This document shows positions 1-8,358 of a DNA stretch of 64,000 nt, piece after piece. Numbering within the stretch: position 1 is the first letter of the stretch; every line of letters begins with the position of its first letter. Position numbers and translations under genes: made by a program. Source of the stretch: an uncultured Rhizobiaceae bacterium (GTDB lineage Bacteria; Pseudomonadota; Alphaproteobacteria; Rhizobiales; Rhizobiaceae); contig CATOTF010000002.1 of the NCBI GenBank assembly GCA_951813045.1, positions 1,426,001 through 1,490,000 of the forward strand. The letters are read 5' to 3'. The notes beneath the pieces were generated by a model. It was not told the origin of the DNA. It did no database searches and saw only the letters and a program-made list of their open reading frames with translations.

Positions 1-166
1 GATGCTGTTCACGGATGTGCGCCAGAACCACCATGTCATCGCGCTGCCGTTGACTAACAGGGCGGTTGTGCCAGGCACGATAACCACGCGATGTAACATT
101 CAGAATATGGCAAAGCCGATCCACCGGAACGTGTTTCCTGTGTTCTTCGACAAACGCAAATCTCAC
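1..166 (-). CDS. IS3-family transposase OrfB, 5' part only
   Basis: This is the start of the DDE integrase subunit of an IS3-family transposase. The readable residues include EEHRKHVPVDRLCHIL and SRGYRAWHNRP, typical of the N-terminal HTH_21 segment that precedes the rve catalytic core. The catalytic DDE residues lie outside the window. The frame opens at a GTG overlapping the orfA stop as GTGA. In IS3 elements OrfB is usually made as an OrfAB fusion by -1 frameshifting. I see no A6G-type slippery run at the junction, so coupled re-initiation at the GTG is a possible alternative. Confidence 0.75.
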   Translation of the reverse strand, partial: MRFAFVEEHRKHVPVDRLCHILNVTSRGYRAWHNRPVSQRQRDDMVVLAHIREQH

Positions 167-438
167 TTGCTTTGACCCGCGAAGAACACTGTTGCCTTCT
201 TTAATATCTCCCTCTCCTCCGTGAGGAGACGAACCTCTCTGCGAAGCCGCTCATTCTCTTTGGCCAGATCAATATCAACCGATGGTGGAAGGTCATCAGG
301 CCGGGATTGTTGTATCCATTTCGATAACGTCGAAAAGCCGACCCCCAAATCTGATGCCACTTGTTTCCGGGTAAGTCCGCTGGTCAGCGCAATACGCACC
401 GCTTCACGCTTGAATTCGTCTGTGTGGCCTCGTGCCAT
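163..438 (-). CDS. IS3-family transposase OrfA (HTH_Tnp_1)
   Basis: This 91-residue protein is a typical IS3 OrfA: a helix-turn-helix DNA-binding domain (about residues 8-45, with TRKQVASDLGVGFSTLSKW) followed by a leucine-zipper-like coiled coil (about 58-82, ENERLRREVRLLTEEREILKK). OrfA recognises the element's terminal repeats and, fused to OrfB, forms the active transposase. The ATG at 438 has an AAGGAGA ribosome-binding site at good distance. The stop codon overlaps the GTG of orfB. The gene looks intact, but whether the whole element is active cannot be judged from this window. Confidence 0.85.
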   Translation of the reverse strand: MARGHTDEFKREAVRIALTSGLTRKQVASDLGVGFSTLSKWIQQSRPDDLPPSVDIDLAKENERLRREVRLLTEEREILKKATVFFAGQSK

Positions 439-574
439 AATAGTTCTCCTTGATGGGATTAATCCAATTCAAGGACACGGAACTAAACCGTGACAAGTCC
501 AAAACACCTTCTGCCGGTCAGTTTTAAATTGGCTCTTAAAGGGGGGCATCGTTCGATTATTCCCCCTGCAATGT

Positions 575-588
575 ACGATCAGCATCAA
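575..588 (+). promoter_or_regulatory. Candidate FNR/NnrR-type box upstream of nirK
   Basis: ACGAT-CAGC-ATCAA resembles the Crp/FNR-family consensus TTGAT-N4-ATCAA, with a perfect right half and two mismatches in the left half. A plausible -10 (TAGATA, 613-618) would put transcription start near 625, so the box would be centred near -43, the usual activating position. FNR, FixK, NnrR and DNR regulators drive nirK genes in many denitrifiers. The call rests on sequence pattern and position alone. Confidence 0.4.
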
Positions 589-682
589 CTTCGATATGAA
601 TTGCCCTGTTGCTAGATATTTTAATCATTAGACTGACAGGTTGGTGCGTGAAGCACAGTCAATGATTTGAGAAGGACTTGTC

Positions 683-2191
683 ATGAAAGAGTTTGTGATT
701 TCTACCATCGTTGCATTCGTAACTGCTGTCGGGGTGATTAGCTCGGCCACTGCACAAGAGGGAAATGTAGAAGCGGGTAAAAAGATATTCAGGAAATGCG
801 CGGCCTGCCACAGTGTCGGCGAGAATGCGAAAAACCGCGTTGGCCCAGTATTGAATGGTGTTGTTGGACGTCCTGCGGGGAGTTTTGCAGGTTACAAGTA
901 CGGAACAGGTGTCCAAGCTGCCAATGCGAAGGGGTTGATCTGGTCTAGGGAAGAGTTGTTCAAGTGGCTGGCGAGCCCGAGAAATTATCTTCGCGACTAT
1001 CTGGATGACCGGAAAGCCAAGGCAAAAATGGCATTCAGGTTGAAGGACGAACAACAGCGCAGGGACGTAATTGCGTATCTGGAAACTTTAGACGGCCCCC
1101 CGGTTTCGGATGAGAAGGCGGCGGATATTACCCACGGTAACACACCATTCAACCCGACAATGGGTAGCGTGGGGAGTGGTGCTGACCCGTTGGATGGTCT
1201 TGAGCGCGTAAGGCAGGAACTCGTCCTGCCTCCCTTTGCACCCAAACATAACCAAGTCGCCAAAGGTGGCCCAAAAGTTGTCGAGGTGGAACTGGTTGTT
1301 GAGGAGAAAAAATGGGTTCTCGACGGTGACGGGACAGAAATCGTCGCACTTACCTTTAACGGCTCGATACCCGCGCCGCTGATTGTCGTTCATGAGGGTG
1401 ATTATGTTGAAGTAACCCTTATTAACCCGGCCACTAATTTGATGGAGCACAATATTGACCTGCACGCGGCAACCGGAGCTTTAGGCGGCGCTGCTATTAC
1501 GACGGTTTCACCCGGCGAACAAACAACCCTGCGCTTTAAGGCAACCAAAGCCGGGGCATTTTTATACCATTGTGCCCCTGAAGGTTCGATGACGCCCTAT
1601 CATGTAACCCACGGTATGACAGGATCAATTCTCGTTTTACCCCGCGACGGTCTGAAAGACGACAAGGGTCAGTCGCTAACATACGACCGCATGTATTATG
1701 TCGGCGAAAACGAATTCTATGTACCGCGTGACGAAAATGGCGATTTCAAAAAATATGAAGCTGCTGGTGAAGATCTGGATGACTGGATACAATCCATGAA
1801 AACATTAATCCCGACCCACGTTGTGTTCAACGGTCGTGTGGGCGCTCTAACGGGTAAGGGAGCAATGAAAGCCAAGGTTGGTGAAAACGTCCTCTTCCTG
1901 CACATGCAGGGAAATAGGGACACTCGTCCACATATCATTGGTGGTCATGGGGATTACGTCTGGGAAACAGGTTCGTTTTCCTCTCCGCCCCTTAAAGATC
2001 AGGAAACATGGTTCATTCGTGGCGGATCAACAGGCGCAGCACTTTATAAGTTCCGTCAACCCGGCGTCTATGCCTACCTCAACCATAATCTTATCGAAGC
2101 GGTGGAACTGGGCGCTGCCGGTCACGTGGTGGTTGAAGGTGAATGGAACGATGATCTGATGAAGCAGGTCTATATCGGTCCGATCAAATAG
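683..2191 (+). CDS. nirK: Copper nitrite reductase with N-terminal cytochrome c domain
   Basis: This periplasmic enzyme reduces nitrite to nitric oxide, the committing step of denitrification. The 502 residues contain a Sec signal (about 1-24), a class I cytochrome c domain (CAACH heme site C39/C42/H43, likely axial Met116), a linker (about 137-195) and a complete two-cupredoxin CuNIR. By pattern, type 1 copper ligands are H256, C297, H307 and M312; type 2 ligands are H261, H296 and H468; catalytic Asp and His are D259 and H422. Ordinary NirK is about 340-380 residues and lacks the heme domain, so the fusion probably supplies its own electron donor. Heme-tethered NirKs are known, mostly with a C-terminal cytochrome; the N-terminal arrangement is less common. 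The ATG at 683 has a GAAGGA ribosome-binding site. nirV follows directly. Confidence 0.95.
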   Translation: MKEFVISTIVAFVTAVGVISSATAQEGNVEAGKKIFRKCAACHSVGENAKNRVGPVLNGVVGRPAGSFAGYKYGTGVQAANAKGLIWSREELFKWLASPRNYLRDYLDDRKAKAKMAFRLKDEQQRRDVIAYLETLDGPPVSDEKAADITHGNTPFNPTMGSVGSGADPLDGLERVRQELVLPPFAPKHNQVAKGGPKVVEVELVVEEKKWVLDGDGTEIVALTFNGSIPAPLIVVHEGDYVEVTLINPATNLMEHNIDLHAATGALGGAAITTVSPGEQTTLRFKATKAGAFLYHCAPEGSMTPYHVTHGMTGSILVLPRDGLKDDKGQSLTYDRMYYVGENEFYVPRDENGDFKKYEAAGEDLDDWIQSMKTLIPTHVVFNGRVGALTGKGAMKAKVGENVLFLHMQGNRDTRPHIIGGHGDYVWETGSFSSPPLKDQETWFIRGGSTGAALYKFRQPGVYAYLNHNLIEAVELGAAGHVVVEGEWNDDLMKQVYIGPIK

Positions 2192-2201
2192 ATTGCGACT
2201 G

Positions 2202-2954
2202 ATGGGGCATATTCCAGCTTCAAAAGGCCCCGCGACGGTATCCCGATGGGTTGCCGTCGCGGTGGCAGCGGTGGCCGTCGGATATCTCGGCGCTATCGGG
2301 ACCCCGTATATATCCAAACTTAAAAATCATGATCCGGCGCAATTCCAGGAGTTTGTCAGTCTGGAGATTCAGAGCGGTCGCTTCCTTAATGTTGGTCGTT
2401 ATGAGGTAAGTGCGGCTCAATGGAAGACGTGTGTTGACGAAGGGTACTGTCGAAGTCGTGACAAGTCGCGCCGTGACCGGCTCGATCACCCGGCTACCAA
2501 AGTCAATTGGTTCGACACACAGGACTTCGCTAACTGGATGAGCAATAAGACCGGCCGCAACCTGCGCCTGCCAACTATGGTGGAATGGATGTTGATTGCA
2601 GATGATCACAAGCCAATACCCAAAAAGAAATTATTCAGCGATGCTAGACTGGCTTGGGCTGCTGATTATGACATCACCGCTGAACCCCGGATAAAGACTA
2701 CTCGGCCCGCCGGCGAATTTGGCACAAACAGCCTGGGCCTATCAGACTTTAAAGGTAATGTTTGGGAATGGACATCAACGGAATGTGGTTCAATGGACAC
2801 CGCTTTTCTGGATAATTGCCAGACGGGACGCATCGCTATGGGTGAACACCTGGCTGTCTTAAGCGACCTCGTCAGTGACCCAGGCAATACAAGCTGCGGT
2901 GTTGGTCTTCCGCCCGCAAATCTGGGATTTCGGCTCGTCTATGAGGACGCTTAA
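2202..2954 (+). CDS. nirV: NirV, SUMF1/formylglycine-generating-enzyme-like protein
   Basis: This is a membrane-anchored FGE-sulfatase-fold protein. A hydrophobic segment (about residues 14-32, Val/Ala rich) is followed by the domain, with NVGRYEVSAAQW, HPATKVNW, LRLPTMVEW and the family signature FKGNVWEWT near the C-terminus, ending in LGFRLV. NirV genes commonly follow nirK in Rhizobiales; their exact role in nitrite reductase maturation or function is not settled. The cysteine pair needed for formylglycine formation is not recognisable, so that chemistry is unlikely. The gene begins 10 bases after the nirK stop. I chose ATG 2202 over the in-frame TTG at 2193; neither has a strong ribosome-binding site, suggesting translation coupled to nirK. 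Confidence 0.85.
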   Translation: MGHIPASKGPATVSRWVAVAVAAVAVGYLGAIGTPYISKLKNHDPAQFQEFVSLEIQSGRFLNVGRYEVSAAQWKTCVDEGYCRSRDKSRRDRLDHPATKVNWFDTQDFANWMSNKTGRNLRLPTMVEWMLIADDHKPIPKKKLFSDARLAWAADYDITAEPRIKTTRPAGEFGTNSLGLSDFKGNVWEWTSTECGSMDTAFLDNCQTGRIAMGEHLAVLSDLVSDPGNTSCGVGLPPANLGFRLVYEDA

Positions 2955-3051
2955 TCTCACAATTCCACGCCACATTGAAACCGAAAAACGCGAGGAAGAA
3001 GCAGCAGGATAAGTTTCTATTTTACCGCTTCACCCCCGTGCATTAATGGGT

Positions 3052-3450
3052 CTAGTTTATTTTGGCCACACCAAGTGAAACCGAGAATTTCTCGCACCAG
3101 ATGTAGACCTCATTATAGGTGGACCAGTCGATATTGTCAGGGATGTGATACACTTGCATTCCCTTGATCTTGGTCATTTTACCAAGGTCAGCAGACTTCT
3201 CATATTTTCCACCTTTAACCAAAGCAACGCTTGGGTCCGGGGCACCGTCAAGGCTAAAGTCTTCGCCGAGGATCAAAACAGAACTGCCATTTTCGGCTTT
3301 CATGATCGAAACAGTTCCGGTTGTAATATGTTTATTCCGGCCTTCAAATGTCCCTGTAAAAGCACCTGAATCAGCTGCTGCTGCACTTATACCCATCGTT
3401 GTAGCGGTTAGTAGTGCGAGGCCTAAAGTTGCGTTTGAGAGTAACTTCAT
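3052..3450 (-). CDS. DM13-domain periplasmic protein
   Basis: This 132-residue secreted protein has a Sec signal (about 1-26, cleavage after an Ala-Ala-Ala stretch) and one DM13 domain. The domain pattern is visible: GAFTGTFEGR, the glycine-bounded strand with TGTVSIM, the DGAPDPSVALVKGG loop, GMQVYHIP and the single conserved cysteine in YIWCEKFSVSLG. DM13 domains have been proposed to act in extracellular redox or electron-transfer chemistry through that cysteine; this is a family hypothesis. The gene converges on nirKV, so it has its own promoter. The ribosome-binding site AGAAGGA before ATG 3450 supports the start. Confidence 0.8.
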   Translation of the reverse strand: MKLLSNATLGLALLTATTMGISAAAADSGAFTGTFEGRNKHITTGTVSIMKAENGSSVLILGEDFSLDGAPDPSVALVKGGKYEKSADLGKMTKIKGMQVYHIPDNIDWSTYNEVYIWCEKFSVSLGVAKIN

Positions 3451-3978
3451 TTGGTTTCCTTCTAATTGTAATATTGTGGTTTCTACGGAAATTTAACGTG
3501 ATGCGGTGGTTCTGCAGTTTCGTCCTTAAAAATTAACGGGCAGAGAGATGGAAACTATACCGTATCATTCCCGGCCATAAACTGGTTCATCACTTATCCG
3601 CATCTTTGTGCGTTTGCGTCACAAACTCATCTTCCAATCCTCTCGAGATTAACGAAAATGCGTCATTGCAGGTAGGGCTGATTGTATCGATGTTGGTGCA
3701 GATCGTACTTTTATTACTTTAGGTAGTGTCGCACTTTTATTACGACAATTTGTCATTGTGGGTCTTGTCGCAACCTGAACATCGTCGCTTGGTATTCCAA
3801 GTCATAAAGTCCACATCTTGGCCATTCGCGTGCTGTAATGTCGTGATGATTAAACCCAACCTAATAACCGTTCCGAGCCTAATCTGGCCAATGTTGCGGT
3901 AGCTTTAGATATCCGCTTAGCGAAAGGCTTGTATTTTCCATTGCCTCCGTGCTTCTTATTGAAAGCGGGAGAATGGAT
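3451..3978. other. Gene-free stretch between DM13 gene and methyltransferase
   Basis: No credible coding region is visible in these about 530 bases. The left part carries the leader of the DM13 gene. The middle holds a pair of near-identical repeats and further TGTC-containing motifs (3701-3770, listed separately) that look like the end of a transposon. The right part is the leader of the methyltransferase gene. Confidence 0.6.
3701..3770. repeat. Tandem TCGYACTTTTATTAC repeats, possible transposon end
   Basis: Two copies of TCGYACTTTTATTAC (about 3703-3717 and 3729-3743) lie 26 bases apart and differ at one position. They are followed by TGTCATTGTGGG and TTGTCGCAACC. Arrays of short TGTCG-starting repeats spaced by a few helical turns are typical of the transposase-binding ends of Tn7/Tn552/Mu-like elements. 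No transposase gene of that type and no matching opposite end was found in the window, so this would be a solo relic. Confidence 0.4.
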
Positions 3979-4794
3979 ATGAAGGAACTCCAGACTAACA
4001 ATGCATATATAAGCGCAAATCTCATCGCCTGGGATGAGGTTGCGCCAATACATGCACGCCACAATCAAGCCGAATTGCTGGAGCGCATTTGTAAACCGGG
4101 CTTTTCGGCCTTGGATGAAACTGCGACTGCACACCTGATGCGATTGGGGGTGTACAGGAAAAATGTAGCTCAAGTTTGCTGTAATAACGGGGTGGAGTTA
4201 CTGTCCTGTAAAACGCTTGGGGCTGCACGTTGCGTTGGGTTTGACGGTGCACAAGGATTTGTCGACCAAGGCAAGGAACTGACTGAGGCCGCCGGAACGG
4301 ATGTGGAATTCGTATGTTGCGACGCACACGAAATACCAAGCGAATACCATTCCGGGTTTGACATTGTCATGATCACCATCGGTGTGCTTAGTTGGATGCC
4401 CGACATTGACAGGTTCTTTGCCGAGATCGCAAAACTGCTCGCGCCAGATGGGGTGATCTTTGTCTACGAGCAACATTCCATCTTGGTGATGTTTGAGCCG
4501 GGACAGGCCGATGACCCGGTCAATTGGGAGTTATCGTATTTTCGGGATGAGGCGTATATCGACGAGAGCGGCTTGGATTACTATGGCGGAGAGAGCTATG
4601 ATGCCACTCCAAATGCTTCCTTCAGTCACAAGATGTCGGACATTGTCATGGGAGGCATCAATTCAAGCCTCACACTAGAGTACTTTGAAGAATTGCCGAA
4701 ACATATCTCGAATACATGGTGGAATGTCGAACACTCTGGGATCGGATTGCCGATGAGTTTTGTCATAGTTTTCAGAAATTCAAAGCAAAATTAA
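3979..4794 (+). CDS. Class I SAM-dependent methyltransferase, substrate unknown
   Basis: This 271-residue protein has a Methyltransf_11/25-like Rossmann core. Motif I is degenerate (QVCCNNGVELLSC), the acidic residue after strand 2 is in VGFDGAQG, motif II is VEFVCCDAHEIP, and FDIVMITIGVLSWMPD with the following LLAPDGVIFVYE gives motifs III-IV. The two cysteines replacing the usual glycines of motif I are odd. I set the start at ATG 3979 because GGGAG lies 7 bases upstream; in-frame ATGs at 3949 and 3973 are possible. The gene stands alone between repeat-like sequence and a convergent desaturase. Its substrate cannot be inferred; small molecules or quinones are possible. Confidence 0.75.
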   Translation: MKELQTNNAYISANLIAWDEVAPIHARHNQAELLERICKPGFSALDETATAHLMRLGVYRKNVAQVCCNNGVELLSCKTLGAARCVGFDGAQGFVDQGKELTEAAGTDVEFVCCDAHEIPSEYHSGFDIVMITIGVLSWMPDIDRFFAEIAKLLAPDGVIFVYEQHSILVMFEPGQADDPVNWELSYFRDEAYIDESGLDYYGGESYDATPNASFSHKMSDIVMGGINSSLTLEYFEELPKHISNTWWNVEHSGIGLPMSFVIVFRNSKQN

Positions 4795-4907
4795 GAACAG
4801 CGGTCATTCGTGAATGCATACCGAACGCATCAAAAGCCCCCACACCTGACCTTTGGTTTTTGCTTTGCACCTGCGCGCAAATCGCCATTATTGAGTTAGA
4901 ATCGGCA

Positions 4908-6053
4908 TCACCTCAGCCCCTTGGGTGCCAGTTCTCCAATTGAATTTTCCAATTCATCGTTCGAACTCTTGCTTCTGGTACGCGCAGGCGTCGGCACGGG
5001 TGTGTCGAATTGATAGCCTGGTTCGGCCTGTTGTCTTTTCCATATCTCAAGCATTTCACCCCATGCGCTACGCATCGTGCGCGGTTCTGGCATGTCGTCG
5101 GCGATTTGGCGGGCCAAATATTTGAGATTGTAGCATGGTACGCCAGCGTACATGTGGTGTTCGGTGTGCCAGTTCATGTGCCAATATAGAAATTCAACCA
5201 GCGGATTGAGCTTCATTGAACGCACACTTTTGCGAAAATCGCTGGTATTTGTCCGCAACCCGCAGTGCTGCGGCAGACCTACGAAATAACCGAGCCAATT
5301 TCCGATGAAGGAAGAAAATGTGGTGACGAGTGGCAGAACCCACAGGCCGGTTGCGATCGATATCAATAGAATAAGGCCGTGGAACGCGAGCAATATGCGT
5401 GACCATATGATTGATTTCCGGTGTTGGACTGGTTGATCAGCATGCAAGGCAGTCAACCATTCGTTGCTGGAAATTTTTTGGTCGCCTACCCTGCCAAAGG
5501 CAGACCGGATAGTGACGAGAACCGTCGATATCAGCCCACCTTTACCAAACGTGCGCCCCGGTTGCGTGAAGATATTTACCGTAAACATTTGAAGGAGAAA
5601 CGTTTTACCGACAGATGGATGCAGCGGTAACAGGTTTTCCCGATCCCCTGCCGGGTGAAGCGTATAGCGGTGGTGATAAGTGTGGCTACTCGCATAATCG
5701 AACGGATCCCACCAACTCAACAGGCTGAAAAGATACAGGAAAAACTTGTTCAGCCATTTGGTACGAAAGACCGAGCCGTGCCCCAGTTCATGGGGTGCCG
5801 TGCCCGAGAAAAAGCTGGCAACGGTTCCGTGGGCGAAAAGCGAAACAAACAACCCTGGCCAAAACTCATGCGCCCAACTCAGATAGGTTAACCCGCCTGT
5901 TATTAGAAATAGCGCGAAGTGGCCACCCGCTTGAAACCAACCCTGTAAATCGCTGCGTTTGGAAAATTCCCGCAGTTTTTCCGGTGGCATCTTCACGCGA
6001 TACCAATTCACTTTAAGTGAATCCCGAACTTCCGAGAGCGGTTGGTAATCCAT
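4908..6053 (-). CDS. Membrane fatty acid desaturase-family protein
   Basis: This 381-residue integral membrane di-iron enzyme carries the three histidine boxes of the FA_desaturase family: HELGH (88-92), HTYHH (about 124-128) and HTEHH (about 296-300). They are separated by hydrophobic segments at about 43-80, 105-118 and 210-260. The family introduces double bonds or hydroxyls into acyl chains, carotenoids or related lipids. The HTEHH third box and soluble C-terminal tail resemble alphaproteobacterial acyl desaturase or hydroxylase members, but the substrate is not determined. The tail (about 345-381) is low-complexity and polar. Start ATG 6053 has GGAGAG about 11 bases upstream. It follows murI by 63 bases on the same strand and may be co-transcribed. 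Confidence 0.85.
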   Translation of the reverse strand: MDYQPLSEVRDSLKVNWYRVKMPPEKLREFSKRSDLQGWFQAGGHFALFLITGGLTYLSWAHEFWPGLFVSLFAHGTVASFFSGTAPHELGHGSVFRTKWLNKFFLYLFSLLSWWDPFDYASSHTYHHRYTLHPAGDRENLLPLHPSVGKTFLLQMFTVNIFTQPGRTFGKGGLISTVLVTIRSAFGRVGDQKISSNEWLTALHADQPVQHRKSIIWSRILLAFHGLILLISIATGLWVLPLVTTFSSFIGNWLGYFVGLPQHCGLRTNTSDFRKSVRSMKLNPLVEFLYWHMNWHTEHHMYAGVPCYNLKYLARQIADDMPEPRTMRSAWGEMLEIWKRQQAEPGYQFDTPVPTPARTRSKSSNDELENSIGELAPKGLR

Positions 6054-6116
6054 TGAAATTCAATCTCTCCAGCAATGCTGCCGATCAATAGAAATTTAGC
6101 CGTGATAATTACCGCG

Positions 6117-6887
6117 TCAATTAACTTTCAACCCAAACCCCGACAAAAACCGCAGCATTTCCGGTTTAGGGTTTCCACCAGTGAATTCGGCAATGTCCTG
6201 CACATCTGTCACGTCGCTGGTGGAACTGATCAGTGTTTTTGCATGACGTGCAATTGCCTCGGCGGGGTTAAGCCAATCCACGGGCCAGGGTGCTAATCGA
6301 CGGCACACGTCACCCATGAACGGATAATGGGTGCATCCCATCACGATCACATCTGTACGGGCACCTAATCTATCAACGAAACACTCCTTGATCTCCTCCC
6401 AAACGGCTGTTTCGTCCACTTCGCCGGTCACCATATATTTGTCGGCGATTGCAGCAAGGTTCTCGGCTCCAACCAATCGTACGTTCACGCTGCTTGCAAA
6501 TTCTGATACGAGCGATCGTGTGTAGTCACGTTGAACCGTACCGGGCGTCGCCAATACAGAAATCTGTCCGCTTGATGTCCGTTCCGCGGCCGGTTTTATT
6601 GCCGGTACTGTACCGACGACTGGAATATCAAAGGCTTTCCGCAAGGGCTCGAGAACAATTGTCGAGGCCGTATTGCAAGCCACCATAATCATGACCGGTT
6701 GGTGACGTTCCACGAGTTCGTGAAATTTGGTCATCATCCGATCGAGTAAAGCGTCCTCCTCCCAATCCCCATATGGAAACCCGGCGTCATCGGCTACGTA
6801 AACATAACGATGCTCCGGCATGATGATGCGGGCTTCACGCAAAAGCGTTAACCCACCAATACCGGAATCAAATACAAGAATTGTCAT
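6117..6887 (-). CDS. murI: Glutamate racemase
   Basis: MurI interconverts L- and D-glutamate to supply D-Glu for peptidoglycan precursors in the cytoplasm. The 256-residue protein has the N-terminal FDSGIGGLTLL motif and both catalytic cysteines: Cys71 in VACNTAS and Cys185 in MGCTHYPF, with the adjacent His187. Length and motifs fit the family well. It lies between the desaturase gene and a DUF805-like gene on the same strand. The gap to the upstream gene is 38 bases, so a small operon is plausible. In many Rhizobiales murI sits elsewhere, so the local order is not diagnostic. Confidence 0.95.
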   Translation of the reverse strand: MTILVFDSGIGGLTLLREARIIMPEHRYVYVADDAGFPYGDWEEDALLDRMMTKFHELVERHQPVMIMVACNTASTIVLEPLRKAFDIPVVGTVPAIKPAAERTSSGQISVLATPGTVQRDYTRSLVSEFASSVNVRLVGAENLAAIADKYMVTGEVDETAVWEEIKECFVDRLGARTDVIVMGCTHYPFMGDVCRRLAPWPVDWLNPAEAIARHAKTLISSTSDVTDVQDIAEFTGGNPKPEMLRFLSGFGLKVN

Positions 6888-6925
6888 GGTGCAATTATGG
6901 CTCTCAACCGATAAGCATCAAGAGG

Positions 6926-7582
6926 CTATCGCATATGTGATGGTGCCAAATTACGGCGACCAAACCCTTTTCCCTGCGGCCTCGTACTTGGAACAGTTTT
7001 GGCTGCAACCGGGGTTTGCTGAACTACGGTTTGATCAGCAGCGGCGCGTAGCACTGCCGCTCGGGCAACAAGGTCTGTATCGTCGTCCAATGTGCCAAGT
7101 CCGGAGAGATTTTCATCAAAAGACAGTTTGTCATCGTCTGCGGTTGAACTAACCTGTGGCTGCACACTGCCTTTTAACAACAAAATCATACCAACAACCA
7201 TAGCAGGGGCGCCAAAAACCAGGCTCGAAAGGCCGAAATTCGAGACGGTTCCAAGCCCACCGTTGAAGACCAAATAAGGTCCGAGCCAACTGCCGATAAA
7301 CATCCAGCCAAGCACAGCACTGTTACTTGCATCCCGGCTGCGCTTAAATACCAGACAGACCTGGAACCACACGCCAACACAGATTAACGCCCCCAGACCC
7401 GGAGAGAGGGAAATAAGACCTATTGGACCGAGGGTCAGGAGTATTAGTGGATCACCACCGTTTTGATAGATAATGAGCGCAGCCACACCAAAATTCATGA
7501 GGCTGAATGCGCCAGTTAAAAGAGAATAACTAAAGCGGTTGATCCGACCCGATGGGCTAATAAGAAGTTGGTTTGATGCCAC
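6926..7582 (-). CDS. DUF805-like membrane protein
   Basis: This inner-membrane protein of about 218 residues has four hydrophobic segments in its first two thirds and a polar, Asp- and Ala-rich cytoplasmic tail. The N-terminal SGRINRFSYSLL and the KRSRDASNS motif in the middle resemble the GRINRxxYW and KRxHDxG features of DUF805 proteins, whose function is unknown. I start it at GTG 7582, which has AAGGA 8 bases upstream. A longer reading from TTG 7615 lacks a ribosome-binding site. It precedes murI on the same strand. Confidence 0.6.
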   Translation of the reverse strand: MASNQLLISPSGRINRFSYSLLTGAFSLMNFGVAALIIYQNGGDPLILLTLGPIGLISLSPGLGALICVGVWFQVCLVFKRSRDASNSAVLGWMFIGSWLGPYLVFNGGLGTVSNFGLSSLVFGAPAMVVGMILLLKGSVQPQVSSTADDDKLSFDENLSGLGTLDDDTDLVARAAVLRAAADQTVVQQTPVAAKTVPSTRPQGKGFGRRNLAPSHMR

Positions 7583-7669
7583 AGGTTTTTCCTTTTCCTC
7601 AACTGAATTCAGCAAAAAGGAATTAAGGAAGTGTACAATTAGCAGAATTTAACGAGACTAAAGTTCCGT

Positions 7670-8275
7670 TCAATCAATCCGGTAGTTCTTAGGTATAAAA
7701 AATACATAGTCCTTACTCGCCACACCTACGTGACACGTGTGACAATATTTGACCAGCTCCGGGTCATCACCGGTTGTATCACCGTACTGGGTACCGTCGG
7801 GCAAAACCATTATATAACGCCAATCCCCCGTCTCAGTATTTTTGCCGCTTTCCAGCTTCTCCATAACGAACATCGCTCCCATGAAGTTTTTTCCTTCATC
7901 GGTTACCGTGATAGAATCCTTGGCAAATACCGTTCCTGCGGGATATTGCTCTCCCTCAGCCAGCTTTCCATAGTCTTTACCGAGTTCATTTGCGTAATTG
8001 TTGACGAAGCGCTTGCCATGGGTAACAGAAATATAAGGTGCAGAATTATAGCGTTCCCAATTCTGATAATCCTTAATCTCAGATAATTCAGCCAAGCCAT
8101 AGCTTTCAGATAAAATTTCCTTCAGGGAGTCATATATGGTATTTGCTTCATCATGGGTCAGTTTCGCGGGATTCTCGATTGCCACATGGCTATTTTCCTC
8201 AGCATCCTGCGCAAATAATTGCGCACAGCTTGAAAAAAGCAGGGTCGCACCCAATAAATATCGTACCAGTTTCAT
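7670..8275 (-). CDS. Cytochrome P460-family c-type heme protein
   Basis: This 201-residue periplasmic protein has a signal peptide (about 1-22), then a cytochrome P460/cytochrome c'-beta type domain. The family pattern is seen in NWERYNSAPYIS, YPAGTVFAKDS, the METGDWRY-like TETGDWRYIMVLPDG, and the C-terminal heme site CHTCH (C178, C181, H182) followed by KDYVFF. Members bind NO or oxidise hydroxylamine, and some carry a lysine cross-linked to heme. Which residue, if any, plays that part here cannot be told from sequence alone. With nirK about 6 kb away, a role in handling NO or hydroxylamine is a reasonable inference. ATG 8275 has a strong GGAGG site. Confidence 0.8.
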   Translation of the reverse strand: MKLVRYLLGATLLFSSCAQLFAQDAEENSHVAIENPAKLTHDEANTIYDSLKEILSESYGLAELSEIKDYQNWERYNSAPYISVTHGKRFVNNYANELGKDYGKLAEGEQYPAGTVFAKDSITVTDEGKNFMGAMFVMEKLESGKNTETGDWRYIMVLPDGTQYGDTTGDDPELVKYCHTCHVGVASKDYVFFIPKNYRID

Positions 8276-8358
8276 GACAGCCTCCAGTGCTTACAGAAAC
8301 GCTATGCCTGTAACTGCGGTAACGCCAATCAAGTCGAATCGAGAATTCGTGAGAAAAA

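Larger units (their letters stand above)
1..520 (-). mobile_element. Partial IS3-family insertion sequence
   Basis: Two overlapping reading frames on the minus strand match the orfA/orfB layout of IS3-family elements. Only the orfA-proximal part is inside the window and the rest runs off the left edge. The outer end is placed near 520, where a TGACCGGCAG-like start (minus strand) precedes the orfA leader. This boundary is a guess because the opposite inverted repeat is not visible. The element ends about 160 bases before nirK, so it lies directly upstream of the nirK promoter region. Confidence 0.75.
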
